The notes: generated from the letters alone by a model not told the origin. A stretch of DNA of 55,681 nt from an uncultured Anaerovibrio sp. (GCA_902786545.1 CADACU010000005.1:1-55681), one strand, 5' to 3'. Shown: positions 18,841 to 28,026, counted from the stretch's first letter. A program made the numbers and translations.

Positions 18841-19344
18841 ATGGTTTTAGATGATGAAAAGTTTATGCATCTTGCCCTGGCTGAAGCCGAAAAGGCTTAC
18901 GAGCTTGGGGAGGTTCCGATAGGTGCCGTCCTTGTTGATGAGGACGGCACTGTTGTGTCTGTAGGGCATAATTTACGGGAAAGGGACAAGGATGCCACAG
19001 CCCACGCTGAGATGGAGGCTATTCGGGCGGCCAATAAACGACTGGATCGGTGGCGGCTGAGTGGGACAACACTATATGTGACGATTGAACCATGTCCAAT
19101 GTGCGCCGGGGCTATAGTTAACAGCCGGATTGACCGGGTGGTATACGGAGGGGCTGATGTAAAGGCCGGTGCCGTTCATTCCATCTTTAATGTACTGACC
19201 AATCCTAACTTAAACCATCAAGTTGAGGTAACGGCCGGGGTGCTGGAGGATGAATGTGCAGGGATTATGAAACGGTTTTTCAAATTTCGTCGCCAACAGA
19301 ATAAAGAAAAAAAGGTTCGTCTTGACATAAATAGGCATAAATAG
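18841..19344 (+). CDS. tadA: tRNA adenosine(34) deaminase TadA
   Basis: 167 residues. Converts A34 to inosine in the wobble position of tRNA-Arg(ACG). Zinc-binding and catalytic motifs are HAEMEAI (His and proton-shuttling Glu) and PCPMCAGAI (two Cys). The GEVPIGAVLVDEDG and YGGADVKAGAVHS segments are typical of TadA and distinguish it from cytidine deaminase. The C-terminal helix FFKFRRQQNKEKK is basic and could contact RNA. The ATG at 18841 is 4 bp after the preceding small gene. Confidence 0.94.
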   Translation: MVLDDEKFMHLALAEAEKAYELGEVPIGAVLVDEDGTVVSVGHNLRERDKDATAHAEMEAIRAANKRLDRWRLSGTTLYVTIEPCPMCAGAIVNSRIDRVVYGGADVKAGAVHSIFNVLTNPNLNHQVEVTAGVLEDECAGIMKRFFKFRRQQNKEKKVRLDINRHK

Positions 19345-19400
19345 TAGCATTATTTATATACCTATTGATTAGGTATGTAAATTGTGTGAAAGAGAGTGTG

Positions 19401-20681
19401 ATGTTTATGTCGTCAGAAAATGATGTCAAGGAAAAGGCGCAGGCGGCTATGGACCAAACTGACCGTAAGGGGCAGGTCAAGCAGATGGTTCTTTGGTTTG
19501 GCGCACTGATTGTAGGTGGTATTTTAGGTTGGTGCAACATTCCTACGCTGAATGACGCCTTTAATTTTGTGGCCACGGTATTTACCAGACTGTTCCAGTT
19601 TGTAGCGGTACCGACTATAGCTTTGGCTGTTATTACCACTTTGTCTTCTCTGGGAGCCAAGAAAGAAACCGGACGGATATTCAGTCATGCAGTGGTGTAT
19701 ACGCTGCTTACTACCTTTGCAGCAGCTGCTGTGGGATTGGCCTTATATATTTCCATTGCACCGGAAAATCTGCCAGCAGATGTGATTGGGGCTGGTGTGG
19801 CTGATGTTCCGGATAAATTAGGCAAGCTATCATACTATGATCATTTCTTGTCCGTAATTCCAAATAATATTTTGCAACCGTTCATTGCCGGCAATGTACT
19901 GTCTGTACTGTTGATTGCCTTTGCCGTTGGTTTGGGCTTGGCTTTTATGCCGAAATCCGAAAATACCGAAATGCTTTTAAAGGTAATCAATGGCTTGCAG
20001 GAACTGCTCTTTACCTTGATTAAGGGGATTGTTTGGGCCCTGCCGGTGGGCATCTTGGCCTTTGCCGGTCAGCTGGCGGCTCAGATAGAAGCCGGTGTTA
20101 TTGTAGGTTCCTTGGGAAAATATGTGGCAGTTGTAATGGGAGGCAATTTCCTTCAGTTCTTTATCGTATTGCCAATTTTCCTGCTTATTCGCGGGTTAAA
20201 CCCTTTCACTGTTTTCAAGAAAATGGCTCCGGCTTTGGCTGTTGCCCTGTTTACCAAGAGCTCGGCGGCAACTTTGCCGGTTACTATGGCCTCGGCTGAG
20301 GATAATCTGAAGGTTAATAAAAAGGTATCCCGCTTTGTACTGCCAATCTGCACCACTATCAATATGAATGGTTGTGCTGCCTTCATACTGGTGACATCCC
20401 TGTTTGTAATGCAGAATGCCGGGTTTGAACTTAGCATGGGGACTATGCTGACTTGGCTTTTTGTGGCCGTTTTTGCGGCAGTGGGCAATGCCGGTGTACC
20501 GATGGGATGCTACTTCCTTACCTTGTCTTTGATGTCCTCCATGGGGGCTCCATTGGGGATAATGGGTGTCATCCTGCCAATTTATACCATTATTGATATG
20601 ATTGAGACAGCAGAAAATGTATGGTCAGATTCCTGCGTATGCGCTATGACGGATAACGATTTAAAGGGAACACTGGATTAA
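19401..20681 (+). CDS. Dicarboxylate/amino acid:cation symporter
   Basis: About 426 residues from ATG 19401. An in-frame upstream ATG at 19365 lacks a clear ribosome-binding site. This is a DAACS (GltP/DctA-like) inner-membrane importer. Serine-rich hairpin motif FTKSSAATLPVTMASAEDN and TM7 motif TTINMNGCAAFILV are present, as is an IYTIIDMIETAENVWSDSCV C-terminal segment. It is a different subgroup from SstT at 5585. The substrate (glutamate, aspartate or C4-dicarboxylate) cannot be assigned. A terminator lies 13 bp downstream, shared with the convergent gene. Confidence 0.88.
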   Translation: MFMSSENDVKEKAQAAMDQTDRKGQVKQMVLWFGALIVGGILGWCNIPTLNDAFNFVATVFTRLFQFVAVPTIALAVITTLSSLGAKKETGRIFSHAVVYTLLTTFAAAAVGLALYISIAPENLPADVIGAGVADVPDKLGKLSYYDHFLSVIPNNILQPFIAGNVLSVLLIAFAVGLGLAFMPKSENTEMLLKVINGLQELLFTLIKGIVWALPVGILAFAGQLAAQIEAGVIVGSLGKYVAVVMGGNFLQFFIVLPIFLLIRGLNPFTVFKKMAPALAVALFTKSSAATLPVTMASAEDNLKVNKKVSRFVLPICTTINMNGCAAFILVTSLFVMQNAGFELSMGTMLTWLFVAVFAAVGNAGVPMGCYFLTLSLMSSMGAPLGIMGVILPIYTIIDMIETAENVWSDSCVCAMTDNDLKGTLD

Positions 20682-20694
20682 GTTTTTCAATATA

Positions 20695-20723
20695 AAAGCT
20701 GGGTTTGAAACCCAGCTTTTTTT
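20695..20723. terminator. Bidirectional terminator between convergent genes
   Basis: A 12-bp perfect stem AAAGCTGGGTTT/AAACCCAGCTTT with a 1-nt centre and TTTTTTT on the plus side and TTTTATA on the minus side. Confidence 0.85.
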
Positions 20724-20733
20724 ATGTCCGTTA

Positions 20734-21438
20734 TTATATATCCCAATGAAGGTTATCCGGATTTGGCGTAGCTTTGTCGATTTCAGCCAATATCCAGGAA
20801 ATATTTTCATGCTCTGCCGCAAAGGCCGTATCCAGCTTTTCTTTATATTCAGTGGTAATTTCCATGGATTTTAGGGCCATATGCATATAATCCTTGGCGA
20901 TAAGCGCCACACCCTTTTCAGCAGCTAACTGAGCCTTGAACCGGTAGCCGTAATACAGGTAGCTGTTATGCTCGATGGGAATATCTTCAAAAACCTCGAT
21001 TCGTTCATTTACTTCGGCTTCCGCCACTTCGGTCTGGTTTAGCAGATGCAGCAAATTCCAGCGCTCAGCCCACAGCTCACCCCGTAAAATGTATTTATAC
21101 AGGAAATCATAGGACTCGGCGGCTTCAATGGCCAGATTGATGTGGTTGAGGGCATTTTCATAATCCTCTTCATCTTTTTCCAGCTGACTCAGATGCTGCA
21201 TAGCATAGACCTTTTCCTCGATATCCTGGCTATCGGCTTCATCTGGCTCAACATCCTTTACGGAAATAAACAATTCCTTGGCCTGGGGCATTTTATTTAT
21301 TTCCGGCATGGACAGAAAATGAGCCAGCCGGGCCCGGCAGTGCCAATCATCATAGCCCTTGGCAAATAGCTCAGCCGGTGGGTTGGCACTGGTGGCCAAT
21401 ACTATATCAACTAATTTGGCAAATTCCTCTTTATCCAT
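20734..21438 (-). CDS. TPR-like cytoplasmic protein, unknown
   Basis: 234 residues, acidic and all-helical in appearance, with no signal peptide. The middle shows degenerate TPR-type helix pairs (AMQHLSQLEKDEEDYENALNHINLAI, and YKYILRGELWAERWNLLHLL). It begins 24 bp after the stop of the P-type-ATPase-like gene on the same strand, with AAAGGAG before its ATG, so the two are likely cotranscribed. Possibly a protein-binding partner for that membrane protein; this is inference from position only. Confidence 0.65.
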   Translation of the reverse strand: MDKEEFAKLVDIVLATSANPPAELFAKGYDDWHCRARLAHFLSMPEINKMPQAKELFISVKDVEPDEADSQDIEEKVYAMQHLSQLEKDEEDYENALNHINLAIEAAESYDFLYKYILRGELWAERWNLLHLLNQTEVAEAEVNERIEVFEDIPIEHNSYLYYGYRFKAQLAAEKGVALIAKDYMHMALKSMEITTEYKEKLDTAFAAEHENISWILAEIDKATPNPDNLHWDI

Positions 21439-21462
21439 TTTATTAACTCCTTTGGGATAGTC

Positions 21463-22593
21463 TTAGTAATTAAAGGTAAGCTGGTTGGCTATAATGCCGA
21501 TAAGGGCCAGAATACCAGCCAGTATTGGTAGAATTGGGGCAAAGAAGGGCAGGGTGGTTTCTGCCACCAAATAACTTGTTATAGCCCCTAAAATCAGGTT
21601 GAACAGAACCACGAGAATGATACCGTTTTTCCGCTTGCTGTATGTGTAACGGGAAATATCGATGGCAGACAGGATGTTGCCAAAGTCCACGCTGTCAATG
21701 TACACATCACAGTCATTTTTTAGATGCTCCTCGGAAATGCTTAGCGCAAAGCTGATGTCAGCGCTCTGAGCCAGCACCACCGAATTGCGGGTAGTGGCAA
21801 TGGCTCCCACCAGACTGTCCTTGGTCTTTAAGACGATAAACTCCTTGGCCTTTTCCATGGAGGAGAGTTCAGCTTTTACTGTTGGGATGCCGGCTTGACG
21901 GGCAATATAGCGGGCCGTGCTGCCAACTGTACTGGTAAAGATGCCAACGGACACTCCGTATTCATCCAGAGCCCGTACAGCACCGGGCACAGTTTCCCGA
22001 ATGTTATCGGTAAATACGATGAAGCCTCGACAATAACTGTCAATACTGACAAAGGCAATAATATGTCCCTTGGCGGCCAACTGGTCAGCCTTGGTAAGTA
22101 TTTCAGCGGATATCTTTACACCGTGATCCTTCAAAAAAGCCGCTGTACCAACTCGAATTTCCTGATGATTTATAAGGGCCTCTACACCTTTTCCTGGGAC
22201 AGCATTGGTGGCAGATGCTTCCATAAGAGATAGCTGTTTATCATCGGCCCATTCCAGAATAGCTTCCGCTAACGGGTGTTTAACACCGGCTTCCGCCGAA
22301 GCGGCCAGAACAAGTAATTTGGATGGGGTAGTACCGGTGGGAATAATATCCGAGACAATAGGCACTCCCTTGACCACCGAACCGGACAGGCTGACGATTA
22401 ACTGCCCCATAAGATTTAACAGAGGCAAAATCCGCCGGCTTTTTGGGCGAATTTTAAATTTTCGCATCACCCGCATTCCCTGCCATGGCAGCAGATATTT
22501 AATCAGTAGCAAAGCGATTAAGTTCACCACAAGAAAAATGGCAGCAACCATACAATATAATATAAGTCTATTTTCCAGCAATAAATCATACAT
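21463..22593 (-). CDS. Catalytically dead P1B-type ATPase-like membrane protein
   Basis: 376 residues against about 700 for real P1B ATPases. One N-terminal membrane segment (11-32) and two C-terminal ones (about 325-345 and 352-370) bracket a cytosolic part that aligns with the ATPase N and P domains. The nucleotide-domain motifs are kept: AASAEAGVKHPLAEAI (HP motif, 98-112) and VPGKGVEAL. Every catalytic motif is lost: DKTGT became SGSVV (70-74), TGDN became TSTV (220-223), and GDGxND became ATTRNS (266-271). The metal channel helices are absent. It cannot be a pump and may be a nucleotide-sensing or scaffold protein. It heads a two-gene operon with the TPR protein. Confidence 0.75.
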   Translation of the reverse strand: MYDLLLENRLILYCMVAAIFLVVNLIALLLIKYLLPWQGMRVMRKFKIRPKSRRILPLLNLMGQLIVSLSGSVVKGVPIVSDIIPTGTTPSKLLVLAASAEAGVKHPLAEAILEWADDKQLSLMEASATNAVPGKGVEALINHQEIRVGTAAFLKDHGVKISAEILTKADQLAAKGHIIAFVSIDSYCRGFIVFTDNIRETVPGAVRALDEYGVSVGIFTSTVGSTARYIARQAGIPTVKAELSSMEKAKEFIVLKTKDSLVGAIATTRNSVVLAQSADISFALSISEEHLKNDCDVYIDSVDFGNILSAIDISRYTYSKRKNGIILVVLFNLILGAITSYLVAETTLPFFAPILPILAGILALIGIIANQLTFNY

Positions 22594-22661
22594 ATTTACA
22601 CCAGCTCCTATTCCATAATTATCAAGGGAGAAAAAGTAAAAGTCAATAGTTGTTATTCGAC

Positions 22662-22690
22662 TTGAAGAAAAATGTAAAAGTTGATAAAAT
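22662..22690 (+). promoter_or_regulatory. Predicted ispE operon promoter
   Basis: TTGAAG -35 (22662-22667), 17-nt spacer, TAAAAT -10 (22685-22690), 47 bp before the ispE GTG. It is divergent from the minus-strand pair. Confidence 0.6.
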
Positions 22691-22737
22691 CTAACCGTTA
22701 AATATTAAAGCATATTTTTTTGAAGGAGTCCTGAAAG

Positions 22738-23604
22738 GTGCTGTCCATTGACGCCAACGCGAAAATAAATTTGACCCTGGACATTCTGGGCAAACGAGAT
22801 GATGGTTTCCATGAAGTAGCCATGGTGATGCAGGGGGTCAGTCTACATGATACGCTGCAGCTGGAGCAAATCGCTGCCGGTATCGAGCTGGAAATAGTCG
22901 GTTCTGATTTGCCGGCTGATAAGACCAACCTCTGTTATCGGGCTGCTGAACTGATAATGAAGGAGTATGGACTATCATCCGGTGTGAAAATAAAATTGGA
23001 GAAACGCATTCCTATTGCTGCCGGACTGGCTGGAGGCTCTACTGATGCTGCTGCTGTCCTGAAGGGCATGAATAGGCTGTTTGATCTGAAATTGACCGAA
23101 GACCAGCTATGCCTGTTGGGGGCAAGACTGGGATCGGATATTCCATTTTGCCTGATGGAAGGAACAATGCTGGCCACTGGCCGGGGCGAAGTTTTACAAC
23201 GGCTGCCGGATGTACCGGAGATGGATATTGTACTGGCCAAACCGCAGGTGGGGGTGTCTACGGCTTGGGCCTATAAAACTTATGATGCGGGCTATACAGG
23301 AGCACATCCCGATAACAAGGCGATGTTGGCTGCTATAGAGGCTAAGAATATTTCATCAATAAGTAAATTGTTGTGTAATGTGTTGGAAAGTGTTACCATA
23401 AGTGAGTGTGCCATTATCGACACCTACAAGCAGACCATGCTGGAGGCCGGAGCACTGGCCAGTATGATGTCGGGAAGTGGCCCTACGGTGTTTGCCATTG
23501 CACCGGATAAAGCTGTGGCGGAGAAAATCGCCGAAAAAATCCGGGGGCTGGACAGTAAGGCGGCGGTATTTACCGCCAAAACCATTGGCAGAAATCGAGG
23601 TTAA
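22738..23604 (+). CDS. ispE: 4-diphosphocytidyl-2-C-methyl-D-erythritol kinase
   Basis: 288 residues, a GHMP kinase of the MEP isoprenoid pathway that phosphorylates CDP-methylerythritol. Conserved motifs are AKINLTLDILGKRDDGFHE (residues 8-26), the ATP loop PIAAGLAGGSTDAAAVL (about 92-108) and the C-terminal MMSGSGPTVFAI. The GTG start at 22738 follows GAAGGAG by 10 nt. The stop TAA overlaps the ATG of the next gene by one base (TAATG), so they are coupled. ispE-gntR-glmU-prs is a standard Firmicute order. Confidence 0.96.
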   Translation: MLSIDANAKINLTLDILGKRDDGFHEVAMVMQGVSLHDTLQLEQIAAGIELEIVGSDLPADKTNLCYRAAELIMKEYGLSSGVKIKLEKRIPIAAGLAGGSTDAAAVLKGMNRLFDLKLTEDQLCLLGARLGSDIPFCLMEGTMLATGRGEVLQRLPDVPEMDIVLAKPQVGVSTAWAYKTYDAGYTGAHPDNKAMLAAIEAKNISSISKLLCNVLESVTISECAIIDTYKQTMLEAGALASMMSGSGPTVFAIAPDKAVAEKIAEKIRGLDSKAAVFTAKTIGRNRG

Positions 23605-24308
23605 TGATGGAGCATAAATTATCACCTATTAAATTAGACAGTTATCAGCCCCTGCGGGAGGTAGTGTGTGAAACCTTGCGGGATGCTATTCGCAAGGGCA
23701 CCCTGAAGCCGGGGGAAAGATTGATGGAAATCCAGTTGGCCGAGGAGCTGGGAGTGAGCCGTACGCCGGTACGGGAGGCCATCCGTAAGCTGGAGCTGGA
23801 GGGGTATGTCATTATGATGCCTCGTCGTGGTACTTATGTGGCCAACTTGTCTATCAGGGATGTCAACGAGGTGTTTGAAATTCGTACATCCTTGGATTCA
23901 TTGGCCAGCGGACTGGCTGCGGAGCGGATTACCGATGAGGAGTTAGAGCGTTTGCAGCGGCTGTTGGTGGCCATTGGTGGCTATATTGAGGCCAACGATA
24001 TGGAAAAAATTGTCGAAACTGATACAGAATTTCATGACCTGCTGTATCAGGCCAGCCGCAATTCCCGACTGGTAGGGATAATTTTTAATCTGCGGGAGCA
24101 GCTCACCAGATTCCGTTCGACATCCATGGCCTTCCCGGGGCGTCTGAAGGCTACTTTGGAGGAGCATCGCCGGATTGTGGATGCCATCGCTCAGGGGGAT
24201 GTGGCTGAGGCTCAGGCTGCGGCGGAATACCATATGGAAAAATCCGAGCAGACCCTGCTGCAGAGCATGGAAGCTTTAAAGCAACAGCGGGAAAAGAAAG
24301 AAAAATAA
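23604..24308 (+). CDS. GntR-family regulator, FadR/FCD subfamily
   Basis: 234 residues. N-terminal winged helix (about 12-75) with the recognition segment AEELGVSRTPVREAIRKLEL. The C-terminal FCD ligand domain has the D..FH, H and H pattern (TDTEFHDLLYQASRN, EEHRRIVDAI, AAEYHMEKSE), which usually binds a metal and a carboxylate. The effector is unknown. It is translated from ATG 23604, overlapping the ispE stop, and glmU starts 27 bp later. A regulator placed here could link isoprenoid, UDP-GlcNAc and PRPP supply. Confidence 0.9.
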   Translation: MMEHKLSPIKLDSYQPLREVVCETLRDAIRKGTLKPGERLMEIQLAEELGVSRTPVREAIRKLELEGYVIMMPRRGTYVANLSIRDVNEVFEIRTSLDSLASGLAAERITDEELERLQRLLVAIGGYIEANDMEKIVETDTEFHDLLYQASRNSRLVGIIFNLREQLTRFRSTSMAFPGRLKATLEEHRRIVDAIAQGDVAEAQAAAEYHMEKSEQTLLQSMEALKQQREKKEK

Positions 24309-24335
24309 TATAGATAATAATTGGAGGCAATTTTA

Positions 24336-25703
24336 ATGCTGGATTTAGTTACAGTAATATTAGCGGCGGGCAAGGGCACCAGAATGAAGTCCAAGCTGCC
24401 AAAGGTTTTGCATAAGGTGGCCGGAAAGTCCATGCTGCAGCATGTGTTGGATGCTGCTACTAAGGCAGGGTCAAAACGCAATGTGGTTGTTGTTGGCTTT
24501 GGCGGTGAGAAAGTAAAGGAAGCCATGGGCGATCAGGCTGAATTTGTGGTACAGGCCGAGCAGCTGGGGACTGGCCATGCGGTAAAGCAGGCTGCACCGC
24601 TTTTGGCTCAGGAAAATGGTACTGTTATGGTGCTTTGCGGTGATACCCCATTGGTTACGGCCGATTTAATTACCAAGCTGTATGAGGGCCACAAGGCGGC
24701 TGGGGCCAAGGCAACGGTTCTTACAGCTATCATGCCGGATGCGACCGGTTATGGGCGAATCATCCGTACAGCGGATGGCGATGTGGCCAAGATTGTGGAG
24801 CAAAAGGATGCCACGGAGGAAGAACGCCAGGTCAAGGAAGTAAACTCCGGTATTTATTGCTTTGAGTGCAAGGATTTGTTTGCTGCCTTGGAAAAGGTGG
24901 GCTGTGATAACGCTCAGGGCGAATATTATCTTCCGGATGTATTGGGTATCCTGCGGGAGCAGGGGGAAAAAATCTGGGCTGTAGCGGCTGATGATTACGA
25001 GTCTACCCTGGGAATAAATTCTCGGGTACAGCTTTCCGGCGCAGAAAAGATTTTGCGTCGTCGGAAGAATATTGAGTTGATGGATAACGGCGTTACCCTG
25101 ATGGACCCGGATAGCACCTTTGTGGATGCTGATGTTGAGGTAGGGGCGGATACGGTTATCTATCCATTCACCTGGCTGGAGGGTAAGACCAAAGTGGGCT
25201 CCAACTGCCAGATTGGTCCTAACTGCCGGTTTAGCAATGTGACCATCGGTGATGATGTAACGGCCCATTTTGCATATGGTCACGACTGTATCGTAGATGA
25301 TGGAGTTGATTTTGGTCCATATGTACATCTGCGGCCAAATACCCATATTGGCAAGGGCGTACATATCGGCAATTTCGTTGAGGTTAAAAATTCCAATGTA
25401 GGCGAGGGGACTAAGCTGCCCCATCTCCAGTATATTGGTGATGCAGATGTAGGCCGGAATGTTAACTGCGGTTGCGGTACGGTAACTGTAAATTATGACG
25501 GCAAAAACAAGCATCGTACCGTTATTGGCGACAATGCCTTCGTGGGTTGCCAGACAGCTTTGGTAGCACCGGTTACGGTAGGTGAGGGAGCATATATAGG
25601 CGCCGGATCCACCATTACCAAGGACATTCCGGCTGCTGATTTGGCCATCGCCCGGGCTCACCAAAAAAATATATCCGGATGGGCAGATAAACGAAAAAAA
25701 TAA
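24336..25703 (+). CDS. glmU: Bifunctional GlmU uridyltransferase/acetyltransferase
   Basis: 455 residues from ATG 24336, with GGAGG 8 nt upstream; a TTG 15 bp earlier overlaps that site and is unlikely. Makes UDP-GlcNAc from GlcN-1-P for peptidoglycan and LPS. The N-terminal nucleotidyltransferase has LAAGKGTRMKSKLPKVLHK (8-26) and LCGDTPL. The C-terminal left-handed beta-helix begins near residue 250 with hexapeptides such as TFVDADVEVGADTVIYPFT. The acetyltransferase segment is CGTVTVNYDGKNKHRTVIG. Length is normal. Confidence 0.97.
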   Translation: MLDLVTVILAAGKGTRMKSKLPKVLHKVAGKSMLQHVLDAATKAGSKRNVVVVGFGGEKVKEAMGDQAEFVVQAEQLGTGHAVKQAAPLLAQENGTVMVLCGDTPLVTADLITKLYEGHKAAGAKATVLTAIMPDATGYGRIIRTADGDVAKIVEQKDATEEERQVKEVNSGIYCFECKDLFAALEKVGCDNAQGEYYLPDVLGILREQGEKIWAVAADDYESTLGINSRVQLSGAEKILRRRKNIELMDNGVTLMDPDSTFVDADVEVGADTVIYPFTWLEGKTKVGSNCQIGPNCRFSNVTIGDDVTAHFAYGHDCIVDDGVDFGPYVHLRPNTHIGKGVHIGNFVEVKNSNVGEGTKLPHLQYIGDADVGRNVNCGCGTVTVNYDGKNKHRTVIGDNAFVGCQTALVAPVTVGEGAYIGAGSTITKDIPAADLAIARAHQKNISGWADKRKK

Positions 25704-25800
25704 AGTGGAATTTTCAGTGGTTTACTGATAATATATATGAGGAAATTTTTTTTTCCAAAATTGAAAATTGTTTTTATGAATTTGGAGGCCTTAAAACAAA

Positions 25801-26751
25801 ATGTCACAATCTGCAAAGAGTAACATGCGTCTTTTAGCTGGTAATGCAAATCCTGAGCTGGCTAAGGAAATTGCCGAGCACCTTGGTATTGAGCTTATCG
25901 AGGCTCAGGTGGGTCATTTCAATAATGGCGAAATTCAGGTAATGATCAGCGAAAGTATCCGCGGTAAGGATATTTTCATTATTCAGCCTACCTGCCAGCC
26001 AGTTAATGAGAACTTGATGGAGCTCTTAATAATGACTGATGCCTGCAAGCGTGCGTCGGCCCATAGCGTAACTGCTGTTGTTCCTTATTATGCCTATGCC
26101 CGTCAGGATCGGAAGACCCGTGGACGCGAACCTATTTCTGCCAAGCTGGTGGCCAATCTGATGCATACTGCTGGTATGGACCGGGTGGTTACAGTTGATT
26201 TGCATGCTGGTCAGATTCAGGGGTTCTTTGATATTCCAGTGGATCATCTGGCTGCAGCACCTGCTATGGCGGAATATTTCCATGAGCAGAATCTGGAAAA
26301 TGTTGTGGTTGTATCACCTGATTTGGGTGGTGTAACCAGAGCCCGCAAGATGGCTGACCTTTTGGATGCCGGTATTGCCATTGTGGAAAAGCGTCGTCCT
26401 CGTCCAGGCTGTGCCGAGGTTATGAACCTTATCGGTGAAGTCAAGGGCAAGACCTGCATAATGATTGATGATATGGTAGATACTGCCGGTTCTCTCTGCG
26501 AGGGAGCCAAGGCGTTGAAGAAGATGGGAGCCAAGGAGGTTTATGCCTGCTGCACCCATGGTATTTTGACTGATCCGGCTGTACAGCGTATAAATGACTC
26601 TGTAATCAAGCAGCTGATAATAACCAATACCATCCCATTGCCACCGGAAAAGAAATCTTCCAAGATAGTATCCATTTCCCTGGCTCCAATGCTGGCAGAG
26701 TTTATTGACTGTATCTATAATAATGGGTCTGTAAGTAAGCTTTTTAAATAA
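25801..26751 (+). CDS. prs: Ribose-phosphate pyrophosphokinase
   Basis: 316 residues. Makes PRPP from ribose-5-phosphate and ATP for purine, pyrimidine, His and Trp synthesis. Flexible catalytic loop region is YYAYARQDRKTRGREPISAK (about 96-115). The divalent-metal His motif is VDLHAGQIQGFFDIPVDHL. The PRPP loop is CIMIDDMVDTAGSL (about 220-233). ATG 25801 follows TTGGAGG. The downstream palindrome starts on the last base of the stop codon. Confidence 0.97.
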   Translation: MSQSAKSNMRLLAGNANPELAKEIAEHLGIELIEAQVGHFNNGEIQVMISESIRGKDIFIIQPTCQPVNENLMELLIMTDACKRASAHSVTAVVPYYAYARQDRKTRGREPISAKLVANLMHTAGMDRVVTVDLHAGQIQGFFDIPVDHLAAAPAMAEYFHEQNLENVVVVSPDLGGVTRARKMADLLDAGIAIVEKRRPRPGCAEVMNLIGEVKGKTCIMIDDMVDTAGSLCEGAKALKKMGAKEVYACCTHGILTDPAVQRINDSVIKQLIITNTIPLPPEKKSSKIVSISLAPMLAEFIDCIYNNGSVSKLFK

Positions 26752-26797
26752 GACTTATTCAGTGGGAGGTTTAGCACCCATTAGCGTGGGGTTAAAT
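26751..26797. repeat. Dispersed palindromic element, short form
   Basis: AGACTTATTCAGTGGGAG joined directly to TTTAGCACCCATTAGCGTG. It matches both ends of the 9008-9128 copy but lacks its middle, as if that part had been deleted. It abuts the prs stop codon. Confidence 0.7.
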
Positions 26798-26811
26798 AAT
26801 GCATTGTGATT

Positions 26812-26842
26812 AGGGGCTGTAAAACAGCCCCTTTGTTTTTTA
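26812..26842 (+). terminator. prs terminator
   Basis: AGGGGCTGT/ACAGCCCCT with a 3-nt loop, followed by TTGTTTTT. Confidence 0.8.
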
Positions 26843-26859
26843 TTATTAGGAGTGGGAAG

Positions 26860-28026
26860 ATGAAATTTGCAAAGAGAATGGACCAGTTCGGCGAAGGGGT
26901 GTTTTCCCGGCTGGCAGAAATGAGAAAACAGCGGGTAGCCCAAGGGAAAAATGTAATTGATTTAAGTATTGGAGCTCCGAATATCCCGCCGGATAAGCGG
27001 ATAATGGAGGCTATGGCCAAGGCGGTAATGGATCCGGGCAATTATGTGTATGCTATTTCTGATACCAAGGCCATGCTTGATGCTGTAGCAACCTGGTACA
27101 AGCGCCGATATAAGGTGGAGCTGCAGGCGGACAAGGAAATTTGTTCCCTTATTGGTTCCCAGGACGGGTTGGCCCATATTGCTCTTTCCATTCTTGACCC
27201 AGGGGATTTGATGCTGGTTTCGGATCCATGCTATCCAATATTTGCCGATGGACCAAAGCTGGCCGGAGCAGAATTATACTATATGCCCCAGAAAAAGGAA
27301 CACAACTATGTTATCCAGTTGAAGGATATTCCTGCGGATGTAGCCAGACGGGCCAAGCTGATGCTGGTATCCTATCCGAATAATCCAACCGCGGCTATGG
27401 CACCAAGAGAATTCTATGAGGAATTGATCGAATTTGCCAAGAAATATGACATCATTGTTATTCATGACAATGCCTACAGTGAGCTGGTGTTTGACGGAGC
27501 TACCTGGGGCAGCTTTTTGGAGCTGCCGGGGGCCAAGGAGGTAGGGGTGGAATTCAATTCCCTTTCCAAGACCTACGGTCTGGCAGGAGCCCGTATCGGC
27601 TATTGTGTCGGCAATGAGCAGGTAGTGGGCATGTTAAAAACGCTGAAATCCAATATTGATTACGGTATGTTCCTGCCGATTCAAGCGGCAGCCATTGAAG
27701 CCATCAGTGGCAATCAGGATATCGTGGCAGAGACCAGGGCGGCCTACGAGCGGCGTCGGGATGTGCTGTGTGATGGACTGATTGAGGCTGGCTGGCAGAT
27801 GGATAAGCCACCGGGAACAATGTTTGTTTGGGCACCAATTCCGGCCAAGTATGCCACCTCGGAGGAGTTTGTGAAGGATTTGCTGGATAAGACCGGCGTT
27901 CTGGTAACTCCGGGCAGTGCTTTCGGTCCATCCGGGGAGGGGTATGTCCGTATGGCGCTGGTTCAGTCCGAGGAAGATATGCAGGCAGCCGTGGATGCGG
28001 TTAGGTTATCAAAAATATTTGACTGA
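26860..28026 (+). CDS. PLP-dependent class I/II aminotransferase
   Basis: 388 residues from ATG 26860 after TTAGGAG. The fold-type I aminotransferase is recognised by LSIGAPNIPPDKRIMEA near the N-terminus, SYPNNPTAA, the VIHDNAYSELVFDG segment with the PLP-contacting Asp and Tyr, and the Schiff-base lysine in NSLSKTYGLAGARIGY. The C-terminal RMALV arginine binds the substrate carboxylate. It resembles the LL-diaminopimelate/aspartate aminotransferase group, and substrate cannot be set further. It stands alone between a terminator and the antiporter promoter. Confidence 0.88.
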   Translation: MKFAKRMDQFGEGVFSRLAEMRKQRVAQGKNVIDLSIGAPNIPPDKRIMEAMAKAVMDPGNYVYAISDTKAMLDAVATWYKRRYKVELQADKEICSLIGSQDGLAHIALSILDPGDLMLVSDPCYPIFADGPKLAGAELYYMPQKKEHNYVIQLKDIPADVARRAKLMLVSYPNNPTAAMAPREFYEELIEFAKKYDIIVIHDNAYSELVFDGATWGSFLELPGAKEVGVEFNSLSKTYGLAGARIGYCVGNEQVVGMLKTLKSNIDYGMFLPIQAAAIEAISGNQDIVAETRAAYERRRDVLCDGLIEAGWQMDKPPGTMFVWAPIPAKYATSEEFVKDLLDKTGVLVTPGSAFGPSGEGYVRMALVQSEEDMQAAVDAVRLSKIFD

